DNA from: Micromonospora ureilytica
GTDB taxonomy: Bacteria; Actinomycetota; Actinomycetes; Mycobacteriales; Micromonosporaceae
Direction: 5' to 3'
DNA: 64,000 bases
Assembly (NCBI RefSeq): GCF_015751765.1
Contig: NZ_JADOTX010000001.1
Coordinates: forward strand, 3,906,001-3,970,000
Shown here one piece after another: positions 16,320 to 23,728 of the stretch. The translations under genes and the position numbers were made by a program. The stretch's first letter is position 1; every line of letters starts with the position of its first letter. Under the pieces are notes generated by a model that was not told the origin of the DNA, made no database searches, and saw nothing but the letters and a program-made list of their open reading frames with translations.

Positions 16320-18086
16320 TCAGCGGGCGATCTCGGTGACCCGGGACTCGCGGACCACTGTGACCCGGATCTGACCCGGGTAGGTCAGCTCCTCCTCGAT
16401 CTGCTTGGCCACGTCGCGGGCCAGCACGGCCGCCCCGATGTCGTCCACGTCGTCCGGCTTGACCATCACCCGGATCTCCCGGCCGGCCTGCATCGCGAAG
16501 ACCTTGTCCACGCCGATCTTGCCGGCCGCGATCTCCTCGATCCGCTCCAGCCGCTTGACGTACGCCTCAAGGCTCTCCCGACGCGCGCCCGGCCGACCGC
16601 CGGAGCAGGCGTCGGAGGCCTGGGTGAGGACGGCCTCGATGGTCTGCGGCGGCACCTCGTTGTGGTGCGCCTCGATGGCGTGCACCACGTCCTCGTGCTC
16701 GCCGTACTTGCGGGCCAGGTCCGCGCCGATGATGGCGTGGCTGCCCTCCACCTCGTGGGTGAGCGCCTTGCCGATGTCGTGCAGGAACGCCGACCGTTTG
16801 ATGATGGGCACGTCCAACCGCAGCTCGGCAGCCATGATGCCGGCGATGTGGGCGGTCTCGACCAGGTGCTTGAGCACGTTCTGCCCGTACGAGGTGCGGT
16901 AGCGCAGCCGGCCGAGCAGGGTCACCAGCTCCGGGTGGATCTCGGTGATGCCGACCTCGACCAGGGCGTCCTCGGCGGCGCGGAGGCAGAGCTGCTCCAC
17001 CTCCTGCCGGGCCAGGTCGTAGACCTCCTCGATCCGGTGCGGGTGGATGCGCCCGTCCAGGACCAGCTTTTCCAGGGTCACCCGGCCCACCTCGCGACGG
17101 ACCGGGTCGAAGCAGGAGAGCAGCACCGCCTCGGGGGTGTCGTCGATGATCAGGTTGACGCCGGTCACCGACTCGAAGGCGCGGATGTTGCGCCCCTCCC
17201 GGCCGATGATCCGCCCCTTCATCTCGTCACCGGGCAGGTGCAGGACGCTGACCACGCTCTCCGCGGTCTGCTCGCTGGCGACCCGCTGGATCGCGTCCAC
17301 CACGATGTGTCGGGCACGCTGCTCGGCCGTGTTGCGCGCGTCGGACTCGATGTCCCGCACGAGCAGCGCGGCTTCCCGCTTGGCCTGCGTCTCGATGGCG
17401 TCGACCAGCTCCAGGCGGGCGGAGTCGGCGGTGAGTCCGGCGACCCGCTCCAGCTCCCGGCGGCGCAGTTCCTCCGACTCGGTCAGCTCGGCCTCCCGCT
17501 GGGCGAGCGCGGCCTCCCGGGTGGCGAGGGCGGCTTTCGCGGCGGTGAGCTGCCGCTCCCGCTCGGCGAACCGCTCCACCTCCTCGGTGTGCATCCGCTC
17601 CCGCTCGTCCATCCGAGCTGCCCGACGTTCCACCTCGGCGGCCTGCTCCCGGGTGGTGGCGGCGAGCACCGCGACCTCCCGCTCGCCGCTGCGCCGGGCT
17701 GCCGTCCGCAACTGCTCGGCGTCCGCCTCGGCCTGTTTGTGGGCGCGTTCCAGGACGGTGTCCGCCTCGGCCCGGGCGTCGTCGAGGACCCGACGCGCCT
17801 CGGCGCGGGCCGCCTTCGCCTCGGCCTTCGCCGCCGCCGCCTCGGTACGGGCCGCGGCGGCCGCGGACTTCGCCACGTCGATAGTGCTGTTCGCCTCGTC
17901 GGCCGCGGTCCGTAAAGCAGCGAGGGACTGCTCCTGGCGGTCCTTCTCGGCGATGAAGGCGGGATCCTCCGGAGCCGGCGCGGCGCCCATCCGGCGCATG
18001 GTCCGGATGCCAACCAGCACGGCCCCGATCACCACCACCGCGAGGACGAGGACGGCCGCGAGGAGCACGACGTCGAACGCGTTCAT
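16320..18086 (-). CDS. rny: RNase Y, membrane-anchored endoribonuclease
   Basis: A 588-residue protein with the RNase Y layout. A single N-terminal membrane helix (residues about 5-28) is followed by a long alanine/glutamate/arginine coiled coil (about 45-230). Next comes a KH RNA-binding domain with GRIIGREGRNIRAFESVTG, then an HD phosphohydrolase domain with SAFLHDIGKALTHE and AIEAHHNEVPP. It starts endonucleolytic decay of mRNA at the membrane. The length is about 70 residues more than the Bacillus enzyme, mostly in the coiled coil. The ATG at 18086 overlaps the stop of a 17-codon upstream ORF (ATGA), while its own Shine-Dalgarno is weak, so translational coupling is plausible. Confidence 0.95.
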   Translation of the reverse strand: MNAFDVVLLAAVLVLAVVVIGAVLVGIRTMRRMGAAPAPEDPAFIAEKDRQEQSLAALRTAADEANSTIDVAKSAAAAARTEAAAAKAEAKAARAEARRVLDDARAEADTVLERAHKQAEADAEQLRTAARRSGEREVAVLAATTREQAAEVERRAARMDERERMHTEEVERFAERERQLTAAKAALATREAALAQREAELTESEELRRRELERVAGLTADSARLELVDAIETQAKREAALLVRDIESDARNTAEQRARHIVVDAIQRVASEQTAESVVSVLHLPGDEMKGRIIGREGRNIRAFESVTGVNLIIDDTPEAVLLSCFDPVRREVGRVTLEKLVLDGRIHPHRIEEVYDLARQEVEQLCLRAAEDALVEVGITEIHPELVTLLGRLRYRTSYGQNVLKHLVETAHIAGIMAAELRLDVPIIKRSAFLHDIGKALTHEVEGSHAIIGADLARKYGEHEDVVHAIEAHHNEVPPQTIEAVLTQASDACSGGRPGARRESLEAYVKRLERIEEIAAGKIGVDKVFAMQAGREIRVMVKPDDVDDIGAAVLARDVAKQIEEELTYPGQIRVTVVRESRVTEIAR

Positions 18087-18136
18087 GCCGGGACCCCGTC
18101 GGGTCTACCGATGAACCTGTGCCGCCGCCCCGCCAT
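18083..18136 (-). CDS. 17-residue upstream ORF coupled to rny
   Basis: Reading leftward, AGGGGAGGCGGCC precedes an ATG at 18136. The ORF encodes 17 residues (M-A-G-R-R-H-R-F-I-G-R-P-D-G-V-P-A) and its TGA overlaps the rny ATG as ATGA. The ribosome site is clearly stronger than that of rny. This arrangement suggests a leader peptide or a coupling device for RNase Y synthesis; its conservation is untested. Confidence 0.45.
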   Translation of the reverse strand: MAGRRHRFIGRPDGVPA

Positions 18137-18640
18137 GGCCGCCTCCCCTAACGTCGAGACCGCAGCGACCGTGCCGGGGGCACACTCCTGCGGCTGTGGA
18201 CGCCCGACCGGAGCGGCTGGCCGTGGGTAGCTTTCTCCGCCGGCGGTGCCCGTGGGCAGCGTCGGCGACCGGGTGCAGTTGTCGCAGCGTTCCGGACCGG
18301 CCTGTCCGGAACTGCCGCCAAAGGCCGCGGAGTCGGCCAAAGTGATGCTGTTCTGTTACGCGATCTATGTTGTGCGCTTAGCCTGCGCTGGTCGGGCAAT
18401 GTGAGCCTGTATGGCGAGGCTAGGTCGCCGGGGGTGCTCTGGTCAAGGACTCATGATCAAACCCCCCGAACGGAGCGAAGTTGAACCGTCACCGCGCGCT
18501 GATGTCGCGCCGGACAGGAGGGGACAAACTCCGCGAGGTGTGCTGCCCACTGGACGTGTCGGGCCTGCTCAGCCCCACCCAGTGGGGTGTCGGACGAGGA
18601 CGACGACCGAGCGAGGTGTGACAGATCCGTCTCACCCAAG
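18137..18640. other. 504-bp gap between rny and the BKACE gene
   Basis: The left part (18137-18400) should hold the rny promoter and leader on the minus strand, with an AT-richer stretch near 18355-18390. The right part contains an inverted repeat CCCACTGG (18546-18553) and CCAGTGGG (18579-18586) with a 25-base loop, and a possible small plus-strand ORF listed separately. I see no tRNA and no known RNA family. Confidence 0.5.
18481..18621 (+). CDS. possible small ORF, unrecognised
   Basis: A TTG at 18481, with GGAGCGAAG just upstream, opens a 46-codon frame; an internal ATG lies at 18502. The peptide includes a Cys-Cys-Pro motif (EVCCPLDVSGLL) and a basic tail. It stands alone on the plus strand between two minus-strand genes and partly overlaps an inverted repeat. 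It may be a leader peptide, a small protein or chance. Confidence 0.2.
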   Translation: MNRHRALMSRRTGGDKLREVCCPLDVSGLLSPTQWGVGRGRRPSEV

Positions 18641-19345
18641 TCAGCTGGCGCCGACCGCCACCGCCGCCGCCACCAGCGCCGCGTTGTCCGCAGCGGGTGA
18701 GCCGTCCGGCAGGCACAGGGTGTCCTCGAGCCCGATTCGGGCGTCCAGACCCCGGCTCACCGCCTCGGCGAGAACCGGCCAGGTCGCCGGACCCTCGGCA
18801 TGCAGCAGCACCGACGGCGCGTCCGCCGGCAGAGCGGCGAGAACCCGGGAGGCGTCGGCCAACGCGACCGCCACGTCCTCAGCCATGCACTCCACCAGAA
18901 CCCGCCCGGCCGGCACCCGCCACCTCCGGTACGCCGCGACCGCGTCGAGCGTCCACAGCCCTGCCTCGACGAGCACACCGCGCTCGTGCAGGGCGGCCGC
19001 GACCGCCTCGGCACCGGGCTCGTGGGCGTTGACCGAAGCGAAGTCGGGCAGCACCGGCCAGGCCCGGACGGCGGCCACCCGGGCAGCCGGATCCGGCGAG
19101 ATCCAGGCTCCGGTGCTCACCCCGACCGGCAGCCCCGGCCGGGCGGCACGGATCGCGGTCAGCGCGTCGGCGATCACCGCCGGGCGCAGCGACTCGGCGC
19201 CGGTCTCGTCCCGGGGATGGACGTGCACGGCCGCGACGCCGAGCGCCGCGCAGCGGGCCGCATCGGCTGCCAACTCCGCAGCTGTGAGCGGCACGGCCGG
19301 ATGGGCCCGCCGGTCACGCCCGCCGTTCAGACATGCCTTCAACAC
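18641..19345 (-). CDS. BKACE-family protein (3-keto-5-aminohexanoate cleavage enzyme-like)
   Basis: A 234-residue member of the DUF849/BKACE family, zinc-dependent enzymes that condense beta-keto acids with acetyl-CoA. Family features are the start LKACLNGGRDRRAHP, the PLTAAELAADA helix, the metal-binding HVHPRDE, the STGAW strand and IGLEDTLCLPDG. The GTG at 19345 gives the N-terminus expected for the short actinobacterial form. An ATG at 19438 would overlap recX by 44 bases and add a low-complexity stretch. It is shorter than typical members (about 270-300 residues), so substrate predictions do not transfer. Same strand as recX, 49 bp after it. Confidence 0.8.
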   Translation of the reverse strand: MLKACLNGGRDRRAHPAVPLTAAELAADAARCAALGVAAVHVHPRDETGAESLRPAVIADALTAIRAARPGLPVGVSTGAWISPDPAARVAAVRAWPVLPDFASVNAHEPGAEAVAAALHERGVLVEAGLWTLDAVAAYRRWRVPAGRVLVECMAEDVAVALADASRVLAALPADAPSVLLHAEGPATWPVLAEAVSRGLDARIGLEDTLCLPDGSPAADNAALVAAAVAVGAS

Positions 19346-19394
19346 CAGGCCCGCACCCCCATCGGGAGTCGCAGCGGACCGCCCACCGAGCCGC

Positions 19395-20084
19395 TCAGTC
19401 GACCAGACGGTTGTCGCGCTCCAACTCACCCTCGGCATCGGCGAGCGCGTCGGCGTCGATCTGCTCGGCGAACTCGGCCGCCTCGGCGCTCTGCGCGGCC
19501 AGCGCGTCCTTCACCGCCCGGATGGCCACGCCAGGCGGGTAACCCTTGCGGGCCAGCATGCCGACCAGCCGGCGGAAGACCGCATCCGGCTCACCTCGGG
19601 CGGTGCGCAGCTTGCGTTCCACGAGGCCACGGGCGGTGTCCGCCTCGGTCTCCTCGTCCAGCTCGCCCAGCGCCTCGGTGGCCACCTCGCCGTCCACACC
19701 CTTGCGGCGCAGCTCGTTGGCGAGCGCCCGGCGAGCGAGGCCGCGCCCGGCGTGCCGGCTGAACACCCAGGCCCGGGCGAACGCGGCGTCATCGATGATG
19801 CCGACCTCGTCGTACCGGTCGAGGACCTCGGCCGAGACCTCCTCGGAGATGCCCCGCTTGGCCAACGCCCCGGCCAACTCGGCCCGGGTGCGGGGTCGGA
19901 CGGCGAGCTGGCGCAGACAGATCTCGCGGGCCACCTCCGACTCGTCGCGAGGAGGGGACGCCGGCTTGTCCGCCTGTGGCTCGGCCTGGCGGCCTCGTCG
20001 AGGGCGGGGCGGATCGGTGGCATCGCCCGTACGAGGCGGACTGGCATCCCAGCCCCGCCCCGTACGAGCGCGTCGTCCTGCCAT
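19395..20084 (-). CDS. recX: RecX, regulator of RecA
   Basis: A 229-residue RecX protein that binds RecA filaments and limits their activity. The first 50 residues are basic and low in complexity. The three-helix repeats follow, recognisable in ICLRQLAVRPRTRAELAGAL, YDEVGIIDDAAFARAWVFSR, ELRRKGVDGE and RRLVGMLARKGYP. It lies 14 bp downstream of recA on the same strand, the standard actinobacterial recA-recX pair, so it should be induced with recA by DNA damage. Confidence 0.93.
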   Translation of the reverse strand: MAGRRARTGRGWDASPPRTGDATDPPRPRRGRQAEPQADKPASPPRDESEVAREICLRQLAVRPRTRAELAGALAKRGISEEVSAEVLDRYDEVGIIDDAAFARAWVFSRHAGRGLARRALANELRRKGVDGEVATEALGELDEETEADTARGLVERKLRTARGEPDAVFRRLVGMLARKGYPPGVAIRAVKDALAAQSAEAAEFAEQIDADALADAEGELERDNRLVD

Positions 20085-20098
20085 GGGTCAGCGACCGG

Positions 20099-21145
20099 TC
20101 AGAAGTCGACGGGCGGCAGCTCCGGGCCACCGGCGGCGTCACCCGCGCCGACCCCGACGCCGAGCTTCTCCAGGATCTTCTTCTCGATCTCGGCGGCCAC
20201 GTCCGGGTTTTCCTTCAGGAACTCCCGGGCCTTCTCCTTGCCCTGGCCGAGCTGGTCACCGTCGTACGTGTACCACGCTCCGGACTTGCGGATGATCGCC
20301 TGCTCCACGCCGACGTCGATCAGCGAGCCCTCACGCGAGATGCCCTTGCCGTACATGATGTCGAACTCGGCCTGCTTGAACGGCGCGGCGACCTTGTTCT
20401 TCACAACCTTGACCCGGGTGCGGTTACCGACCACGTCGGTGCCGTCCTTGAGGCTCTCGATGCGTCGCACGTCGAGCCGGACCGAGGCGTAGAACTTCAG
20501 CGCCCGACCACCGGTGGTGGTCTCCGGGCTGCCGAACATGACGCCGATCTTTTCCCGCAGCTGGTTGATGAAGATCGCCGTGGTGCCGGTGTTGCTGAGC
20601 ACACCGGTGATCTTCCGGAGCGCCTGGCTCATCAGCCGGGCCTGGAGGCCCACGTGGCTGTCGCCCATCTCGCCCTCGATCTCGGCGCGCGGCACCAGGG
20701 CCGCCACCGAGTCGATCACGATGATGTCGATCGCGCCGGAGCGGATCAGCATGTCCGCGATCTCCAGCGCCTGCTCGCCGGTGTCCGGCTGCGAGACCAG
20801 CATCGCGTCGGTGTCGACGCCGAGGGCCTTCGCGTACTCCGGGTCGAGCGCGTGCTCGGCGTCGATGAAGGCGGCGATGCCGCCGAGCCGCTGGGCACTG
20901 GCCACCGAGTGCAGTGCCACCGTGGTCTTACCGCTGGACTCGGGGCCGTAGATCTCGACCACCCGGCCACGGGGCAGGCCGCCAATGCCGAGGGCAACGT
21001 CGAGCGCGATGGAGCCGGTCGGAATGATTGCGGTCTGGACGACCGGCCGGTCACCCAGCCGCATCACCGAGCCCTTGCCGAATTGCTTGTCAATCTGAGC
21101 GAGAGCAAGGTCGAGTGCCTTCTCCCGGTCAGGCCCTGCTGCCAT
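20099..21145 (-). CDS. recA: RecA recombinase
   Basis: A 348-residue RecA. Walker A is GPESSGKTT (67-75); other landmarks are the [18 protein letters not shown]-terminal helix, [33 protein letters not shown] and [21 protein letters not shown]. It forms filaments on single-stranded DNA for strand exchange and triggers LexA autocleavage. The ATG at 21145, with a GGGGTGG about 5 bases upstream, gives the normal length; an earlier ATG at 21193 would add 16 residues. No intein. An SOS box lies about 130 bp upstream. Confidence 0.97.
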   Translation of the reverse strand: MAAGPDREKALDLALAQIDKQFGKGSVMRLGDRPVVQTAIIPTGSIALDVALGIGGLPRGRVVEIYGPESSGKTTVALHSVASAQRLGGIAAFIDAEHALDPEYAKALGVDTDAMLVSQPDTGEQALEIADMLIRSGAIDIIVIDSVAALVPRAEIEGEMGDSHVGLQARLMSQALRKITGVLSNTGTTAIFINQLREKIGVMFGSPETTTGGRALKFYASVRLDVRRIESLKDGTDVVGNRTRVKVVKNKVAAPFKQAEFDIMYGKGISREGSLIDVGVEQAIIRKSGAWYTYDGDQLGQGKEKAREFLKENPDVAAEIEKKILEKLGVGVGAGDAAGGPELPPVDF

Positions 21146-21277
21146 GTTTGCCACCCCTGCCTTCGCCGGCGTCTTTGCTGAGCTTCGCGTCACGCGGACA
21201 CGCTAGGCGCTAGGTCCGACAGAAAACCAGCCGACGGGCCGCGAGCTGTGGACGAGCACCCCGCTGTGGACAGTAGC

Positions 21278-21291
21278 CGAACAGGTGTACG
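21278..21291 (-). promoter_or_regulatory. LexA (SOS) box upstream of recA
   Basis: CGAACAGGTGTACG on the plus strand (CGTACACCTGTTCG on the recA strand) matches the actinobacterial/Bacillus-type box CGAACnnnnGTTCG with one imperfect position. It lies about 133 bases upstream of the recA start, in the only non-coding gap before DUF3046. It implies LexA control of recA and recX. Confidence 0.75.
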
Positions 21292-21329
21292 ACTCGGCAA
21301 GCGACACGCGGAACCGACGAAAAGGCTGC

Positions 21330-21530
21330 TCAGCGTAGTCGAGCGGGCACGCGGTCGGGGTACGCGGCACAGACCGCCCGCCACACCACGTGCGTCTGCT
21401 CCCCCGATGCGAGGGCCTGCTCGATGGTCCGTCCGCCGAGCTGGGACAGCACCTGATCGCGGGCGATGCTGGCCGCGTAGCCGGGCCCGAACGCCTCGTC
21501 CAACCGCGTCCAGAAGTCGGTCAGCCGCAC
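21330..21530 (-). CDS. DUF3046 family protein
   Basis: A 66-residue protein of the small DUF3046 family: it opens (V)RLTDFWTRLDEAFGPGY, followed by ARDQVLSQLGGRTIEQAL and HVVWRAVCAAYPDRVP. The GTG at 21530 follows GAGGAGGG about 9 bases upstream, located in the last codons of the MFS gene, so expression is probably coupled to the transporter. The family is commonly found next to recA in actinobacteria, as here; its function is unknown. Confidence 0.88.
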   Translation of the reverse strand: MRLTDFWTRLDEAFGPGYAASIARDQVLSQLGGRTIEQALASGEQTHVVWRAVCAAYPDRVPARLR

Positions 21531-21535
21531 AGTGA

Positions 21536-22927
21536 TCAGCCCTCCTCGTCCGGTGCCCCGGTCGGCACCGGGCGCAACGCTAGCGCCACCAGGGGCGCCG
21601 CCGCGACCGCCGCGAGCAGGGTGAGCACGGGATAACCGGCGAACTGCATGACAAACCCGCTGACCACGGCAGCCCCGGCCCCGGCCAGCCCCATGATCAG
21701 GTCGGACAGCCCCTGGACGCTCGGCCGCACCTCGGCCGCCACCGACTCGGACAACAGGGTCGAGCCGGCCACCATCGTCGCCGACCAGCCCAGGCCGAGC
21801 AGGACCAGACCGACCGAGAGCCGGGGCGTGTGGTGCCCGGCGGTGCCGGCGACCGCGCAGGCGGCCAGCAGCAGCCCGACCCCGCCGAGGATCACCGCCC
21901 GTCGACCGAGCCGGTCGGTGAGCCAACCCACCACCGGGGAGAACGCGTACATGCCGGCGATGTGCAGGCTCAGCACGATGCCGACCAGCCGCAACACGTC
22001 GGCGTCGGCGTGCGACTCACCGAGCCGGACCGGCGTCATCGCCATCACCGCCACCATCACCAGGTGACCCACCGCCACGGCGGCGATGCCGAGTCGGGCG
22101 GCTGGCTGTCCGCGTACCACCGACCAGGCCGCACGCATCCCGGCGCCGCGCGGCGCGCGCACCCCGACCGGCGCCGTGGCCGACGTCGCACCGCCACCTG
22201 CCGCCGGCGCCTCGGCCGCCACGGCGGTCGCCGTCGCGTCGGCGGCCGGCGGCAGATCGGCAGCTGTCGCCTCGGCCGCCGCGAGCCGCCGCGCGGTGAG
22301 CAGCGGGTCGGGCCGGAGCAACCCGAGGAGTACGACGGCAGCCAACACGAACGCGGCCGCGCTGAACGCGAACGGGCCGGCCAGCGGGGGCAGCCCCCAG
22401 CCGGTGGTGACCCGGTCGGCCAGCGCGGCGAAGTTCGGCGCGGCCACCGCGCCGATGGTGGTCGCCCAGACGATCAGGGAGAGCTGGCGCCCCCTGCGGG
22501 CCGGCTCGGCGAGATCCACAGCCGTGTAGCGGGCCTGCAGGTTCGCGGCGGTGCCCCCGCCGAAGAGCAGCATGCCGAGGAAGAGCAGCGGCACCCAGCG
22601 CGTCGCCGCGGCCAGCACCACGAGCACGCCGCCGACGGCGCCGACCGCGTACGCCAGCACCAGGCCCGGCCGGCGACCGTGCCGCGCCATGATCCGGGTG
22701 ACCGGGACGGCCAGCAGCGCGGCACCGACCACCCCGGCGCTCTGCGCGACACCGGCCACCGCGGTCCCGGCGATCCGGGCCGCGAGCAGCGCGCCCACGG
22801 CGATGCCGATGGTCACGCCGATCCCGCCGATGATCTGGGTGGTGAAGAGCAGCCGCAGGGTACGCCGCTGGATCGACGCGACATCGGGGGCGACTGCGGT
22901 ACGCGGCGCGGTCAGGTCGGTCGCCAT
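21536..22927 (-). CDS. MFS transporter
   Basis: A 463-residue integral membrane protein with two blocks of about six hydrophobic helices. A long Ala/Thr/Pro-rich central loop (residues about 215-265) separates them. MFS loop motifs are visible: ARHGRRPGLVLAY after helix 3 and TDRLGRRAVILGG in the second half. No soluble domains. The start ATG at 22927 has an upstream GAGGAGCG. Substrate is unknown; drug or metabolite efflux is the usual role for such proteins, but nothing here proves it. It shares a transcript direction with DUF3046 and recA. Confidence 0.85.
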   Translation of the reverse strand: MATDLTAPRTAVAPDVASIQRRTLRLLFTTQIIGGIGVTIGIAVGALLAARIAGTAVAGVAQSAGVVGAALLAVPVTRIMARHGRRPGLVLAYAVGAVGGVLVVLAAATRWVPLLFLGMLLFGGGTAANLQARYTAVDLAEPARRGRQLSLIVWATTIGAVAAPNFAALADRVTTGWGLPPLAGPFAFSAAAFVLAAVVLLGLLRPDPLLTARRLAAAEATAADLPPAADATATAVAAEAPAAGGGATSATAPVGVRAPRGAGMRAAWSVVRGQPAARLGIAAVAVGHLVMVAVMAMTPVRLGESHADADVLRLVGIVLSLHIAGMYAFSPVVGWLTDRLGRRAVILGGVGLLLAACAVAGTAGHHTPRLSVGLVLLGLGWSATMVAGSTLLSESVAAEVRPSVQGLSDLIMGLAGAGAAVVSGFVMQFAGYPVLTLLAAVAAAPLVALALRPVPTGAPDEEG

Positions 22928-23035
22928 CGGCGCTCCTCACATCGGGGGTGCCTCATCCTCGCGCACCCACGCCGACCAGCGGCAGTGGGTTTTGCCGACA
23001 GCCGAACCGACGACCGGATCGCCCTCACCCCGCGA

Positions 23036-23617
23036 TCATGGTGTTCCCGGTGGGTTGGGCGCGGCCAGCAGAGCCGCCAGTCGGCGGATCCGGGTCAGGG
23101 TGAGCGCGGCGACGGTCCCGCTGACCGCGGCCACCAGGCCGAAGATCACCGCGAAGCCCTCGTTGTCGGCGGCGAGCAGAGCGAGCAGGACCAGCCCGAG
23201 GCACACCCCCAGGACGAGCAGCAGCGCCGCCCAGGTGGCCCGCCACTGCCCGGCGAGGTAGTTGGGCAGTTCGGCCCGTACCGCGGCGTCCTCGGGCACG
23301 GTGCCGGTACGCAGCGCCTGACGCAGCGCGATCCCCGCAGGATCCTGGCGGGCCTCGCCCACAACCCGCTGCACCAGAGAGATCGAGGGCCCGATCCAGA
23401 CGGTGTTCAGCGCGGCGCCCAGCACCGCTTCGACAAGTGAGTCCTGTCGGTCGAAGAGCCAGCGCACCGGCAGCCCGAGGAACACCGTCATCGGCACCCA
23501 GTAGACGGCCATGAGCTGCAATCCGGTCGCCCGCTCGACGAACCGCCCCCATCTCTCGCGGCGCCCAGCGGCCACAGCGGGCGCACCCGCACGACGCTCC
23601 TCGTTGTCAACGTCCAT
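23036..23617 (-). CDS. hypothetical membrane protein
   Basis: A 193-residue protein with four predicted membrane segments: LMAVYWVPMTVFLGLPVRW, a segment near LVEAVLGAALNTVW, LLLVLGVCLGLVLLALL and FAVIFGLVAAVSGTVAAL. Between the pairs is a soluble stretch rich in charged residues. The ATG at 23617 was chosen to begin before the first helix; the frame is open 11 codons further. I do not recognise a family. It lies 108 bp upstream of the MFS gene on the same strand, so it could share its transcript. Confidence 0.65.
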   Translation of the reverse strand: MDVDNEERRAGAPAVAAGRRERWGRFVERATGLQLMAVYWVPMTVFLGLPVRWLFDRQDSLVEAVLGAALNTVWIGPSISLVQRVVGEARQDPAGIALRQALRTGTVPEDAAVRAELPNYLAGQWRATWAALLLVLGVCLGLVLLALLAADNEGFAVIFGLVAAVSGTVAALTLTRIRRLAALLAAPNPPGTP

Positions 23618-23659
23618 CGGCACCCGATACCCACCCGGGCGATCCGCCACGCACTGTCA

Positions 23660-23704
23660 ATCTTGGACAGTTCCCGTTACGTGCGAACGGAAAGTGTCCA
23701 AGAT
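23660..23704. repeat. inverted repeat / probable terminator after the amine oxidase gene
   Basis: The 19-base arms 23660-23678 and 23686-23704 pair at 17 of 19 positions, with the outer core ATCTTGGACA perfect and a 7-base loop. It lies 25 bp past the stop of the minus-strand amine oxidase. The ATCTTG core recalls the longer repeats at 29739-29848 and 30850-30911. Confidence 0.7.
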
Positions 23705-23728
23705 CTGGACGTCGCACGGCGGGGTCGG

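Noticed and set aside
18083..18340. 85-codon minus-strand ORF upstream of rny
   Set aside because: Only its last 17 codons have a credible ribosome site; the rest looks like non-coding leader.
18641..19438. BKACE start at 19438
   Set aside because: It overlaps recX by 44 bases, and the added residues do not resemble the family; the GTG at 19345 gives the standard N-terminus.
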